Below are positions 15,126 to 28,140 of a DNA stretch of 64,000 nucleotides, one piece after another. Positions within the stretch are counted from its first letter, which is position 1. The number at the start of each line of letters is the position of its first letter. The stretch spans positions 29,537,099 through 29,601,098 of the forward strand of contig CM036658.1 in NCBI GenBank assembly GCA_020746105.1, written 5' to 3'. Below the pieces are notes generated by a model, which was given only the letters and a program-made list of their open reading frames with translations, was not told the DNA's origin and ran no database searches. The stretch comes from Trogon surrucura. Taxonomy: Eukaryota; Chordata; Aves; Trogoniformes; Trogonidae. The position numbers were made by a program, and so were the translations under genes.

Positions 15126-16699
15126 AACAGAGGAGAAATCATTGCTATCAAAATCGGGTCCTTGGGATGCAAATTATATTCAGTTTTCCAAAATGCAGGA
15201 CCAGCTCTGCCATTCAGCACAGTCTGGTCAGAAAGATTTAATCAGGCAGAAAATCATCCTGGTGCTTGCAACAATATAAACTAATGGGAACTGAAACATG
15301 GGAGACAGTTCAACATATCTTCAAAGACTGAACACAGGCACTAAGAAAAAAGATTGTGTGAAACTATGTAACAGTGTCATCTAGTGACTCTTACCATAAC
15401 CTTATTACCCATACAGCACAACCAGTTACAAGAAAGGCTTGTTTTTCCACTGCTGAAGTGAGCTGTTCCCACACTTTATATCGACACTTGGTGTTCAGCT
15501 AAGACAAGCTTTCATGGGCAAACTGAGTGCCCACATACACAAATAAGACATTTGCAAACAAGTGTCTGATGAGCACACGGACATTCTTAACTGTGTGCGT
15601 GGAAATCCTAGCGGAATGCCATCAGGCACGGTGCAGGTTCTGTCTTGTGTCAGGGAAAGTATCTGTCATGATGGTGCTGAAATACAGCTCACAATTATAC
15701 CACCTAGTGAGACTTCTTTGAACTCAGTCCTCCACGTAATCTGCATAATGTTTTGCAAGGCTCTGCAGACCACCAGGAAGCCATAGACAACAGCTTAGTA
15801 TCCTCTGGTGGAAGTAACTGCAGTTACGAGTAGGCAACTGGATTGTTTTCTTCCTTAATACCTGACCCTAACACCAAGTACTATGTATCTATAACCAGTG
15901 AAAAAATCCTGTACCATATCTCTTTATTTCTAAGAACACTCACTGAACGGGAACTAGTCTACTCATCGGGCTCATGAGAACCTGTTAGCACAACACTGAA
16001 AGAGACATTTCTTTGTTTCTTTTTTGTCTTCATTCCTCTTGCTTAAACGTCTGTCTCCCACATTAGAAAGCACACAACAAAGACCATTAATAAAAATGAA
16101 AAAGCTTAACTAATATATTGGATTCTTTCCTTTTCAGAGTTACGAAGCTTTCCATAAAGTGGAATACTTGCCAAAGAATACAGTTAAAGGCATGAGCATT
16201 TTGTTATTTTGCCATTATAATTAATTCGACTGTCAGAAACATTGTCCAAAGAGCATTCAGTCTGACAAACTTGGAAAACCTGGAAATTGTAATGCAAGTG
16301 TGACACTTGTCTGTAATTCATGTACCAGTTTACAAGGGTATAAACCACACTGCAACAGTTAGTAGTTGTTTATAAATAAGATAAAATAGGAGAATACAGA
16401 ATAAAATAGACTTTAAGAGAATTGGAATTTTTTGCATATATCTTCAGCTTCAAATCACATTACCTCTTTGTGTTACACTGTACTGCCTAAGAGCTTTAAA
16501 CGCTACATATCAAAACATAATATAAACTTACAGAAAATTAGGCACAAGTTTTGTCACTAGTTTGATAGTGAGTTTTTCTGATTCTGCTGTGAGCACAACA
16601 CTTAAAATTAAGGGATTTTTTTTTTTTAAAAAAAAAAAAAAAGTAATCTAGTTTCAGATTTTCTTATTTGAGGTTTGCACTTACCATGTGCCTGAAAGT

Positions 16700-17217
16700 T
16701 CTACAGTAGTTCAGCTCCGGAGTCCTTAGCACAGGAAGGACATGGACCTGTTGGAACAGGTCCAGGAGAGGGCCACAGAAATGACCAGAGGGCTGGAGCA
16801 CCTCTCCTCTAAGGACAGGCTGAGAGTTGGGGTTGTTCAGCCTGGAGAAGAGAAGGCTCTGTGGACGCCATATAGTGGCCTTCCACTACGTGAAGGGGGC
16901 CTACAAGAAAGATGGGAACAATCTTTTTAGCAGGGCCTGTTGCAATAGGACAAGGTATAATGTTTTTGAACTGAAGGATGGCAGATTTAGGCTGGATATA
17001 AGGAAGAATATTTTTTACAATGAGGATGGAGAAACACTGGCACAGGTTGCCCAGAGAGGTGGCAGAGGCCCCATGCCTGGAAACATTCAAGATCAGGTTG
17101 GATAGGACTCTAACCAGCCTGATCTAGTTAAGGATGTCCCTGCTTATTGCAGGGGAGTTGAACTAAGTGAGCTTTAAGGGTCCCTTTCAACCTAAAGCAT
17201 TCTATGATTCGATGATC
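16700..17217 (+). mobile_element. CR1 LINE, 5'-truncated, plus orientation
   Basis: About 500 bp of CR1 3' sequence is recognisable. It runs from the segment with 'ggacctgttggaacaggtcc' through 'cagcctggagaagagaagg', 'ggatataaggaagaatattt' and 'ttgcccagagaggtggcaga' to 'cattctatgattcgatgat' at the 3' tail. This order is standard for CR1, a non-LTR retrotransposon that inserts by target-primed reverse transcription and is usually truncated at its 5' end. No intact reverse transcriptase frame is present. It is antisense to PRDM6 within intron 3. The copy shares its family with the inverted fragment near 20.6 kb. Confidence 0.92.
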
Positions 17218-20200
17218 TAATTGGAGACCATGCTACTAAACAGCTCAGCACAACAGGCAAATGGTGACATGTGTTTTTTTCTTCCTAGAATGCTAACGTA
17301 TTCAGTCTAATTCAGTCTGTACTCACCTCTTCTCAGAGCCTTGAACCGTGATTTTGGTGGCTTCAGGAGTAAAATCTCAACCCTTGCTAACATTGTGCAA
17401 TACAGTCTAATGTGTCACACCTGGGCACAGTGAAATGATGCATTCAGGCTAACAATATTAAAAACTCAGCTACATAGTGCCAGGTAGATGCAACAGTTCT
17501 TTCAGAAATAACTTAGTGCAACACATCATTGCAGAGGGTAGGTATATTCTTTGTGACCAAAGGGCACTAGCGTTTGATGACCATGCCTTTGCTCTCAGTG
17601 GTATCAGCTCAGCTCCACATGGGCAAGTGTCTGTAGACTGCAGTCTTACAACTAGTTCTAACTGGTTCATTGTTGGCAGTCTCAACCCACAAATCAAGAA
17701 AAAAAAAAAGAAAGAGAGAGAAAAATATCTAAAATAATGATTTTGGATCAAGGTTAAGGCAAGCTGAAGGAATAAAGAAGAGAGAAGTTCCCAGACATGT
17801 GAAGGAGGCTCCTGGCTTTCATTCTGAAATGAAGTTATAAGCACTTTTCTTTGCCAGAACAATCTTGGAAATATATAACAAGATAATTAAAAAACAAAAC
17901 AACAACAACAACAACAAAAAAGACAAAAAATCAGTAGTTCATCTCAGAAAAGACCTGAAGCTCCTTTCTCTAATACAAATAAAAGAACAGGCTGCTCTGC
18001 TTCCCTTCGCAGATCTGATCCAAGGGGCAGCTTTCTGAAGGACCTCAGGGCCCGAGAATAATCTTTCACCAGAGCCAAACCAGCATAGCCTATTTCCTTT
18101 AGGAAGAAGAAATCTGAAGGTTGCTCAAGCTTTGCTCAGGTTCCTCTTCTCAAGGAGTACATGAGGCCCAACACCATTACTTCTTCAGCATGATATATCA
18201 GAATAGCTCATATTTAGCAACCTTGTGTTCTTCATCCACAACACTCCTGATCTCACTGCCTAGATCCAGTTCTTCCTTTCCCTCCCTTATCCACCTATTA
18301 TTTCTTTTTTAGCTTCATACACCCTTCTTCTCTCTTAAGCTTTTCATCCCAGCCTTAATCTATGTTCCAAATGCACCCATTCTTTTTTAAAGCAGTGGAT
18401 ACCTTGACAATTTGACAACATGAACATAACGAGAAAACATTATTTTTTGTTCCCTTGAAACTCATTTTCTTTATCTGCTCTCTTCCATGATTTCTTTCAT
18501 GGCACTGAAATGACCACATGTTAGCTTTTTGCTGGGACTGGAATTATTTCTTTCTGGGGCACATGACTTGGGAAAAGATTCTTCTACCGTAGTTGTCTCA
18601 GCTCTCAGCCCACTTCAGGAGAATATAGTCTAGTAACAATACAACAAAGCCTTGAGAATGCTCTGGAATCCTTTAGCGTATGAGGGTCCAATTTTACACA
18701 GTTAACACCTTTGATAAGTCCACATTTGGATTTACAAGGCATATCTGTGGGGACAACTATATTGATATGATTTTATTTCAGAGAGTATTTTTTCTTCATA
18801 GCTGCAAAGAAAAATCAATCTTTGAATGATGTTCAAAGAAATACATCTGATACTTTCACAAAGTTAATTCTGACTTAAAGTATTTATAGCAAAATACTGA
18901 AAGATTTTGCATGTGTTGTATAGTCTCATTTGCTAAAAAAAATGCATTAAATAAGTGACAAGCCCAAGTGAAAAATTTTATATAGTACGGGATAAACCAC
19001 CCAAGTAGTTAAATCAATTCCTTTCTGTTTAATTTTGCTATTTGTTTTTCTATCTGAGCTGCCAATTTTCTAACATATTAGAGAAGAAGTAAGAAAGTCT
19101 TTTTGATTGATAACGAGCTCAGATTTTTGTGTCAGATCAGTAGAGATTTTTTTTTTCAAAGTAAGAATCCTGTATGTTGCTGTTGCATTCTTAGACAAAT
19201 ATTCTACAAAAATTATTTAAATGCTCTTTTTTTAGCTGCTTTGACAAGAACACCAAAACAGTTCACATCACCCTTGACCTGCAGGGTGTACATCATCTTG
19301 TCAACATATAAACAAACACATGATGGGCTGTATTTTAATAGATTCTGTAAATATCAAGATCCAATTCATCAAGAGGTTTGCTAAAGTGACAGCTGTGGGG
19401 GTTGTGGTATATGGTTGCATGTCTATTCGGTGTTGTTGCAATGGGATCATTGCAAGAAAATTTAGAGCTACTGTTGCTCTTTATTCTGTATTATTATTTC
19501 TCTGGAGCTCTGGGTTAAGCTGCAGATTGTATATGCCACTTCATGTACAAGGGAAATATGCAGACTTCCGGGCAGAAGCCACATGGCTGGCTTTTACAAT
19601 AATCCCTCTCCTCTCTCCCCATCTTTATCAGACAATTCCTCTGATGTGCTGCACTCTGTCAGAAAAGGAGGTTGAGAGGAATTTATAAGCACAGAAACTC
19701 TTACTTGGGAGAATGAGCAGAACTCAGTTTCGATAAGGTTTACACAGACACAGTAACTTTTCTTGGTTGGCTTCATGGATTTTAAAGCCAGAAGGGACGG
19801 TTCCATCATCTGCTCCAGACTATGCTTCATAGGTTATTAGCTTCCATACAGCAAAAGACACCGAAAAAAAAGGGAGAATCAGTGTGCCGTGAGCACCTGA
19901 TGTCCCCAGAATGGCAGGGAACTGCTAAGGCAAAAAATGCCCAGATGAACCAGCAGGCCAGGATGTCCCCATCTGAAGCTGCAGAGATTGTGACAGATTT
20001 ACAAGGTTGGTGGCAGTCAGCCCAAGGCAGAAACGTGTTAGCTGTGAAATGAAAGACTAACACCTCAAACCACTGTTCCTGGCCATCCAATCCCTGTGTC
20101 ACTTCTCTGGCCCCACAAAAAGGCAAAGAGAAAGCAGAATCTACCTGGATACCTGAGGAAAGATTCCTAGTAAGTGACTCACCAAACACGAGACCTTTAT

Positions 20201-20557
20201 ACAAAGCGCTACAAAGAAGATGGAGGCAGTCTTCCTCTCCTCACATATGGCCTAGAAGGTAAATCAAAGTACTTGTGTTCCAGAGACCATGAAGGCAAAG
20301 GCTCTGATCATCCAGTCCAAAGATGCAGAACTTGACACATCTAATGACCTTTGAAAGCCTAAGAGTAAGGTACCTGACTCTTTTAGTAAGGTGTTCTTAA
20401 GTTTACCTACTGCAAAACATAATTACCTTCTTCTTTTGAGATGCATTTTGTCTAAGTTCAGCTTCTAGCTGTGATATTTTGTCTATTCCATCTCATTCTT
20501 CGAATTGAAAAGCCCATCTGCCAGATTTGCTTTTTTTCCATATTTTTTTACATAAGC

Positions 20558-20735
20558 AGGGACATCCTTAACTAGATCAGACTGGTCAGAGTCCTATCCA
20601 ACCTGACCTTGAATGTTTCCAGGCATGGGGCCTCTGCCACCTCTCTGGGTAACCTGTGCCAGTGTTTCTCCATCCTCATTGTAAAAAATATTCTTCCTTA
20701 TATCCAGCCTAAATCTACCATCCTTCAGTTTAAAA
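20558..20735 (-). mobile_element. CR1 LINE fragment, minus orientation, lacking the 3' tail
   Basis: Reverse-complemented, this fragment closely matches the part of the 16.7 kb CR1 copy that runs from its 'ctgaaggatggcagatttag' to 'ggatgtccctgctta' segments. The match then stops abruptly. The last 65 or so bases of the element, including the octamer tail, are absent and are replaced by T/A-rich sequence. Loss of the 3' end is not expected from simple target-primed insertion, so a later deletion or rearrangement is likely. It lies about 100 bp from a long pentanucleotide microsatellite. Confidence 0.88.
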
Positions 20736-20840
20736 ATGTCCATACAATGAAGCAACTTTAACATCTTCTGAAATGAAGACAGTATCTTAAGCTCCATTAA
20801 GAACTCCATTCAAGTGCTTTTTTTTTTTTTAAACTGATCT

Positions 20841-20992
20841 CTCCCCTCCCCTCCCCTCCCCTCCCCTCCCCTCCCCTCCCTCTCCTCTCCTCTCCTCTCC
20901 TCTCCTCTCCTCTCCTCTCCTCTCCTCTCCTCTCCTCTCCTCTCCTCTCCTCTCCTCTCCTCTCCTCTCCTCTCCTCTCCTCTCCTCTCCTC
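20841..20992. repeat. Two-block pentanucleotide microsatellite (CTCCC)8 then (TCTCC)n
   Basis: The plus strand has eight copies of CTCCC (20841-20880) followed by about 22 copies of TCTCC (20881-20992), almost without interruption. All purines are on the minus strand, the PRDM6 sense strand, so pre-mRNA here would carry a GGAGA-type tract. Such homopurine-homopyrimidine repeats can form triplex structures and vary in length. The open frames through it are artefacts of the repeat. Confidence 0.97.
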
Positions 20993-23779
20993 GTTCTCTG
21001 GTTGTGGTCTTTAGACACAAGCTAACTCTTCAGATATTTCGTTCACATTGTATTATTCATTTTACATAATTTATAGGTCCTATAATCATTCTGCTGGAGA
21101 GTTAAATGCCATAATGCTCATGAGCAACTCAAACACAAATTCCTATACTCGTGCACAAAGCCAAGGTCTCTTTCCTTGTCCCCTGATGCCTTTTCAATAG
21201 ACTCCTCCAAGATGGAAATTTAATTTAAGACTCTGATGTATGAATTTAAAATATTTGCCCTTTTTGAAATTCCTACCATTTTTGTTTTGCTAGAATGAGG
21301 AGTAACTCTGGAGTCTTTTTACTCACTAGTGTGTACAATCACTATGAAACACAGAAAGAAAAGAACTAAAAAATCCCACAATCAGACATTGGGACAAAGC
21401 TCAGGAGTCCTTATCTTAGAAACCACTCCTTGCTTTCTGTAAGCTCCTCAACACCACCAGCTCCAAACAAAGTTGAAGTAAATGAAAGTTCAGAATTATG
21501 CACCAACATTGTACTACGAGCTTATAGCACCCAGGTCTCCCCTTTGTACCACACAAGAGAAGATTACTCTTACCTAATTGATCATAGTTAGGCACAGTAT
21601 TTGATTTTTTTGTTTGATTAAATAGTGAAGTTTACTAGCAGTTTTCAAGTCATTAATACCAAAGTATTATCATTAGATATCAATATATCATTATACCATT
21701 AATACCAAAGCAAGCAGAGGACAAAGTCATGTCAGAAGGCAGCCAATCATAATAAACACCACCCAGGCACAATCTTACTTCAGCCCAGGAGACAATTAAC
21801 CTTACTAGGACTTGTTACCTTGGGCATGGCACTGTGCTAGAAGACACGCTCCCACACAGCTTCCATTTCACACCAGGCTTCTGTCTGGTGAGCTTAGACC
21901 ACAGACAGAGCAAGTTTGGGACCAGCTGTACCCATCCATGGCCCACCCTTGGTGTGATATCCTATTTCCTAAAGCAATGCCAAGGACACACAAAAAGATC
22001 TCTAAGAAAAGGTTTGCATGCTCAACAATATTCACAAAGCTACCTTTTGTTGTGCTTGCAAATTTTTTGAAACCTTAAACTAGGTAAGATATTTAAATTA
22101 ATCAACAAGAGAATGGGAAAAATCCAGAGCAGAAAACCATGAGAACATGAAGGAGAAATTTATTATTATTATATGAATGTTATAATTTCATAATATTTTG
22201 CCTATGACTTTCTGGGGGATATCCACAACTCCGCATCAGACAGTACAAGCTCAAAAACTGAACAGTAGGTACATCAGCACTGTAATGGTCATGAGACAAG
22301 TCTAGCCTAGTTTGTGAGATAGTGCTAAAATTACCTGCAATCTTTGAGAACAAAGAGAAAGAATGGCAGTAATCTTGTACAAGAGTTATAGTCTGAGAGC
22401 ACCCTACCTCTTTTTCCAAATTCACTGTCACTACATTACCTTGCCCTTCTGTTCTCCATCTTGTTCTAACACACTGTTTTAGCAGCCTGCATCTGTCTGT
22501 TGCCCCAATTTTCCCTATGATCTAAAGGTCCACTCTTTCATAGATACATGAATTTGCTGAGAAAAAGTGGAAGATAAGATATCTAGCTCTCTGATTTTTG
22601 TGGTTAGACCTTCAAAGAGTATGAAGGAGGGAGAAAACCAGTCAGACTTTCAGTCTGTGGCAATCTGATCCTTGGATGCTGCACTACAAAGTCTTTCCTA
22701 CATAGAAATTTCTCAACATTTTTTCTTTCAGAGATTTACCACATAATTTGGTGTCAAGTTGCAATGACTGACTGAAGCATTATTGAAATAAATTAATGGA
22801 CTTAACTATACAAATATTAGTGTACATCCAGTCCAGTATTACCCATGAAGGAGAAAACTTTTTTCCGTAGTTAATGTGGAGTGACAGCCAAAACTAGAAA
22901 TGGATTCTCTCAACAGTTAACATACTGCTAATTCTTCAAGTAAATTAAATCACCTTTCATACAGTCAGGAAACACCAGATTGGCCTCCTTGCAGAAAACA
23001 TTGAGACAAATGCACATCTTTTCAGGAATAAAATAAATAAGAATTTAATAAAAAGCAAAAATCATTAAAAGGCAAAAAATAATAAAACAAAAGTAAGAAA
23101 AGGTAAAAAATAGTAAACCAAAAAAACAAGATGGACCATACATTCACTAGGTTGGCCCTAATCATTAATTATTGCCAAGACATGAAACAGTCTTGGCTTT
23201 AACAATCATTGTAGCTGGTTGTTTTCTCTGTGGATGCAGCAACAAGTTTAAATTCTTGATGTCTTTCATCCCTTAAAACAGATAATCTGAAAGTCAAATG
23301 TGACAAAAGAAAGGAGTATTTTTCCTGAGCTACCCACCAACCAGTGGCTGGGTGCGGTGGGGGAGCAGCGTGCTGCTCGGCTTCGGAGAGGGGAGGAGGC
23401 CTTGTGCAAACTTCTTCAGTGGCTATCGTTGTTATTTCAAATTGTGATTGATAGTGTCCTGAGAGGCATTACTAGCTATTTCTGATCATAAATATAGCCA
23501 ATGTGACATGCAGGCCATGGAGTGGGAATGAATAGTGTAAAGTATAGTATGTGGACCTGTGAGATTTCAGAAGTGATAAGTAATAATGTGGGGGAAATAT
23601 AAACTCAGAATGAAGGATTAAGCAGATTAAGATCCTGCAAAGTCCTTAAAGTGATCCAACATGACAGTACTATATCTGTAAAAGAGAAGCCATCTGATTT
23701 GTCTTAACAGCAAACAATGGAATTGTACACAAATTAGCCTTTCAAAAGTAAAGGAAAAATCTATTTCAAACAATAAAAT

Positions 23780-24200
23780 AAAAATTCTGCTACACTATTG
23801 CCTCTGGGACATGTCACTTCTAGGTAATTGGGGCATAAAAATTAACATTTTATTAAATAAACAAAAACCCACAAAGGTTAAGAAAAGAGACAGACAAATG
23901 TAGCCTTTGGAGGAAAGGGAGGCTACAGACCTCAGCTTGACCCTCGGCCATCTTTTGTTGGGAATGGCAGACCCCAAGGTCAACTAGCTACTCAGCCAGA
24001 GTTACTGTCTGAGCCCACCCAGGCTCAGATATATAGCCTACCCTGACATACGTACCCACCATATGGTGCACTAGAGACACCCCTGAGCCCAGGCCACACA
24101 GTGTCTGATGGAGAGCTCCTACTGTTGGAAGTTCACCAGATCTCAAGCCTGGGGACACAATAGATACCATTTTGGACAAAAAAGCAAGCAAGTTAATATT
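23780..24200 (-). mobile_element. Possible solo LTR or unclassified repeat, minus orientation
   Basis: This segment is richer in GC than its surroundings. On the minus strand it shows a TATA-like 'ggctatatatctgag' (near 24030) followed about 190 bp later by an AATAAA signal (near 23845) in an AT-rich run, the promoter to poly(A) spacing expected inside an LTR. I could not define TG...CA ends or a target-site duplication, and I do not recognise a family. It could equally be ordinary intronic sequence. Treat it as a candidate for repeat-library comparison. Confidence 0.3.
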
Positions 24201-27019
24201 CCTTAAAAATTACCTCTTATTCTAAATAACCTCAGTGCGATTCTGGTTTGATTAGAAAATAAAGGAGAATGAAATTCAAGTGAGACAACATTGATGCAAA
24301 GATCTGAACATGAGTATGGTACTCATTTTCTTCCCCTAAACATCTTCATGATTAGTGTGTCGTCTAAGGAAATGCTTTAGACTCAAATGTTCATCTTCAC
24401 TTTGGATATCTTTGTGATAAAATTGAATGTGAAATTGAGCTTCCTAAACTCCTTACCTAACTTTTAAATGTGCTGAAAGTTTTACAGCAAATTTAACTCT
24501 ACTGCATTGGTCCATGAACAACAGAAGAGGTACAGTTGGTTGAAGAGTTTCGGCCCCAACACAGAACTCAGACCTCAAATTCCTGAGGAATCACCTCTCA
24601 CCAACAAAATGCCAGAGCCAGAGCATGGTACCTAGAGATTTGCAGATTTGGGACCGTGGGAAAAAGAACACTGCTGAAAACACAGGTGAGGTCTTAGTCT
24701 GATACACTTTGCCAGCTGCCCCAAAGGGTTACAGCAGCCTTAAGTGAAATTTTTAAGTCTGTGTAACTTTCTGTGCATTTCTGTTAGAGCTAGTCAAACA
24801 CTAATTTCCAGCCTCCACTTTTCTGCAAGAAAAAAACATCTTGGTAGAAATCAAAATTTTTTCAGGAACCTAACATTTTTGCTGAAGTATTCTGATGACA
24901 TTTTTGCATTAGTTCCAAATAAACTTCTTTATCTTGACAAAATGTTAGTGTTTCTTCCCAAATTTTCAAAATGCATTTCATCTAGAGGCACCTAGCCAAC
25001 CCTCACACCAGCCTCCTGCTCTGAAACAACAGAGACTGGCCCTATGTCATAGATGAGAATCAAATTTTTTAAAAAGTTGGGGCTTTCTTCCACCAAGTGT
25101 TAAATTCCTTTCAGAATGTTTGCTCTGAAAGACAAGTCATTGTTTTAGAGGTGGACAAACATAATTTTGCTACCACAACTGCCACTGAAAACTTGCTGGC
25201 CGCAATAAAATGAATAACACAAAATCTGTAGCTCAGCAAAACGTCACATCTCCAATTGGAAATGAAGATATGCTTTACTTGCAATTGATCTTACAAATAA
25301 AAAAAAAAATTTAAACCTGTCTGCTTTTCATTTTCTTCTGAATAATCATGCATTTCTCTCATCTCCTTCTTTTAGTGGAGCAATGGAAATGCAGACAGAA
25401 TTCAAGTCAACTTAAACCGGAAATAGAATAGAATATAGAAAATAGACTACTTTTCAAAATTATTTTTCCTTCAGTAGTAAGGTTTTTTTGTAAAATGGTG
25501 ATCTAAAATTAGTATCAGTCACCAATCAGTTCTGCTATAAAAGTTCTTTTGACAAATTAATAAAAATTAATACCCTGTTTTGCACAGTGATTGCTGACAT
25601 GGTATAAGGCAAAAAGTACATATAAACCATTTCTTAAAAAATGCTGACCTTTACACAACTGGAAGATTAGCCTAGATAAAAAAACATGCAGCCTAAATGT
25701 ACTTACTCATGGCACATCACTTAATGTAGGATTTTAATTTTTTTTTTTGCCAGTTTAGGACTGTAACAAATACGGACCGTTATTCTGTTTTCAGATTCAG
25801 TGTCTGTTGCAGGTGAACAACACAAAGACTTGAGCCTTCATATGGCCTCTATTTCAGTAGGATGTTCTTGCACTCATTATAAAACCAATTTTGTCTATTT
25901 TGAAGTAACATAGATGAAATCAAAACATCTTTAGAAATGCCCTGGGGTGACTAAATTTGCTTGCTTATATACCAGTAGGTCTCTACACAGAAAGGACCAG
26001 GTTGAATTACTGTTAAAATACGGAATTGTTTAGGTACATCTTACTAAATCCATGCAAAAAAATAGGCAATGTAGTACAAACAATAAATTTATGAGTTACA
26101 GATTTTTTACAAGATACAAAAAAAAAGGTTTTCTTTGATGCTAGTATTTATCACACTAAATACAATGCACAACTACACAGTCTCCAGCAATGTAATCCTC
26201 ACTTTCCTCACAGTGAAATATTATCTTTAGCTCAAATGAACGCACTTGTACAAGGGTAGCTTTACACTAACTGCCTGTTTCTGTTGTACAGACAGTTGCA
26301 GAAAATATGCAGGTTCTCAAAGAAGAGTTGGCCTATCTTGGAAAAAAAATGATTTAAAATTTGTGATTAAAGTGATACTATGTTATTCAGTCATGCCTGA
26401 AAACCTCATTAAATCAAAGTTCCTTGTGACATCAGTGGCTATCTTGTCTGAGCAAGGACTGATTAACAACTGCAGGATATTAGTCCTGGAAACTCATGAC
26501 CTGCATGAGGCCTGACACAAATTAGCTTCTTGCCAGCTATGACTGCACCTTGTCTACAGCATCTCCTATAATCACCTGCATTTTAACTTTTAGCATTTTT
26601 AGATTTTGACTGTGCATATTGCTTGTCTTCATGCAAGTAGAAAGTACTCTGGTTATGTCGTTGATGGCTAGCATATTGCAGATTTATCATATTTGTTTTA
26701 ATATAGGAAACCTTCTAGAGTGCATTTGCTTTGCGACATAACGTCTTTACTATGTCTTGCAGAAATAATTGACCCAAATCAAGTTACTATACACTATATC
26801 TATTGGTTAATTAGAAGTTTAAGATGCAACAAATAAAACGCATTATTGACTTTTAAATCTTCAATCAAATAAATATTTACAGCTGCAATTTGCCAAAATT
26901 ATTTAGCTTTCAATAACGGATCAAGCAGAGAATATGCACTACAGACTCAAGTGAATGCCTTAGACGTCAGCAAATTACAAACGGAAGAAAAAATAAGTGT
27001 TCTAACTATCATCACAGTC

Positions 27020-27385
27020 TATAAATAGCTGATGTGGTTCTCCTTTAAAGATGTGTGATCTTCCACATTAGTAGACTTTTTCAATGCATAATTGACCTTG
27101 AGATGGAGAACAAGCTTGTAGTAGAGTGGCTTTTCTTTTAGGGAACAATGAGAATAGATATTAGAGGATGTGTCTGTTGTCAATGATCATTGCTGAAATC
27201 TGCCTATACCACACTGGGACAATCAATTTTGTAAATGATTGCAATAATCAAGGAAATTGCCTAATTTATAAATCCTGGCATACAGCATTTTAATGGATTC
27301 CTACATTTTAATGCTGATGCTTTCAAAGCTAAATGAATTGTTGTCCAAGCTGTCACTATGCAAAATGATAAAAACATTCAGTCTT
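27020..27385. other. Candidate conserved noncoding element in intron 3
   Basis: The segment is free of simple repeats and stop-dense in all frames, yet it contains many TAAT and ATTA homeodomain-type cores, a 'gcataattg' motif, and octamer- or POU-like 'tatgcaaaat' (near 27357). This composition resembles enhancers in the introns of developmental regulators. Conservation cannot be judged from one sequence, so this rests only on composition and context. Confidence 0.2.
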
Positions 27386-27879
27386 GTGGGTAACTACATC
27401 TCATGGATATTCAGACCATCAGGTACATAATCACTCATTAGTGAAATCTGTGATAGTTTCCAGTTACAAGCCAACAGCAAAAAGACAGTTCCCTTCCCTG
27501 GAAGTGAGGACTTAAAATAGTTGAGTATTACTGAACTAATACATTAAAAAAATTCCTAGCCTTCTTTGTCCAAATGAGATAACACTGTTTTACCTTTCTT
27601 CTTATTTTTCCTTACGTAGAAAAGAATAATCTTATTTCTACAACTAAGAGGTAGGTCCAATGACTTTTTCACCATTCATCACACCAGTGCAGGCACCATT
27701 CATATAGAAGGAGAATAAATGCAGGGCTTGATGCCATAGCTGTTGCTGGTGGGTAATTCCACCTAATCCACACTCCAACTTGCTCTCCACACTTAAGTCA
27801 GTTCTGCAGACATAGTTATACATGGATTGCTACTCTCAGTTAAACCTTGAGCAATTGATTTCAGCCAATAGTGGGCTGC

Positions 27880-28140
27880 CAGTACTTTACTTACTGCTCA
27901 ATCTCACTAACCTGACATTTATGGTGTACTGATTGGCCTCTGTCAGTGATGGTGGTTGTAAATTCACTTTGAAAAGCTTTGTGTTAACAGCCTTCAAACA
28001 GGCTCTGAGACGAGTACGAGCAGGCAAGCTGACAATTGCTCGACCTCCTGCCCTTATTACAGTGAGTAAATCAGGCTTTGAGCCATTAGGCTGGAGCCCG
28101 AGGCCTACACAGAAAGGATTGACATGACTAAAGGTCAACC
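27880..28140. other. Unidentified GC-raised patch with open frames on both strands
   Basis: The segment around 'gctctgagacgagtacgagc' and 'ggctggagcccgaggcctac' has more CpG than its AT-rich neighbours and is open for 64-83 codons on both strands. No domain is recognisable, and the frames do not continue into splice-bounded exons that I can defend. An old repeat or noncoding conserved element is more likely than a gene. Confidence 0.2.

Noticed and set aside
20797-21020. Arg/Glu/Gly-rich repetitive open frames
   Set aside because: Direct translations of the pentanucleotide microsatellite.
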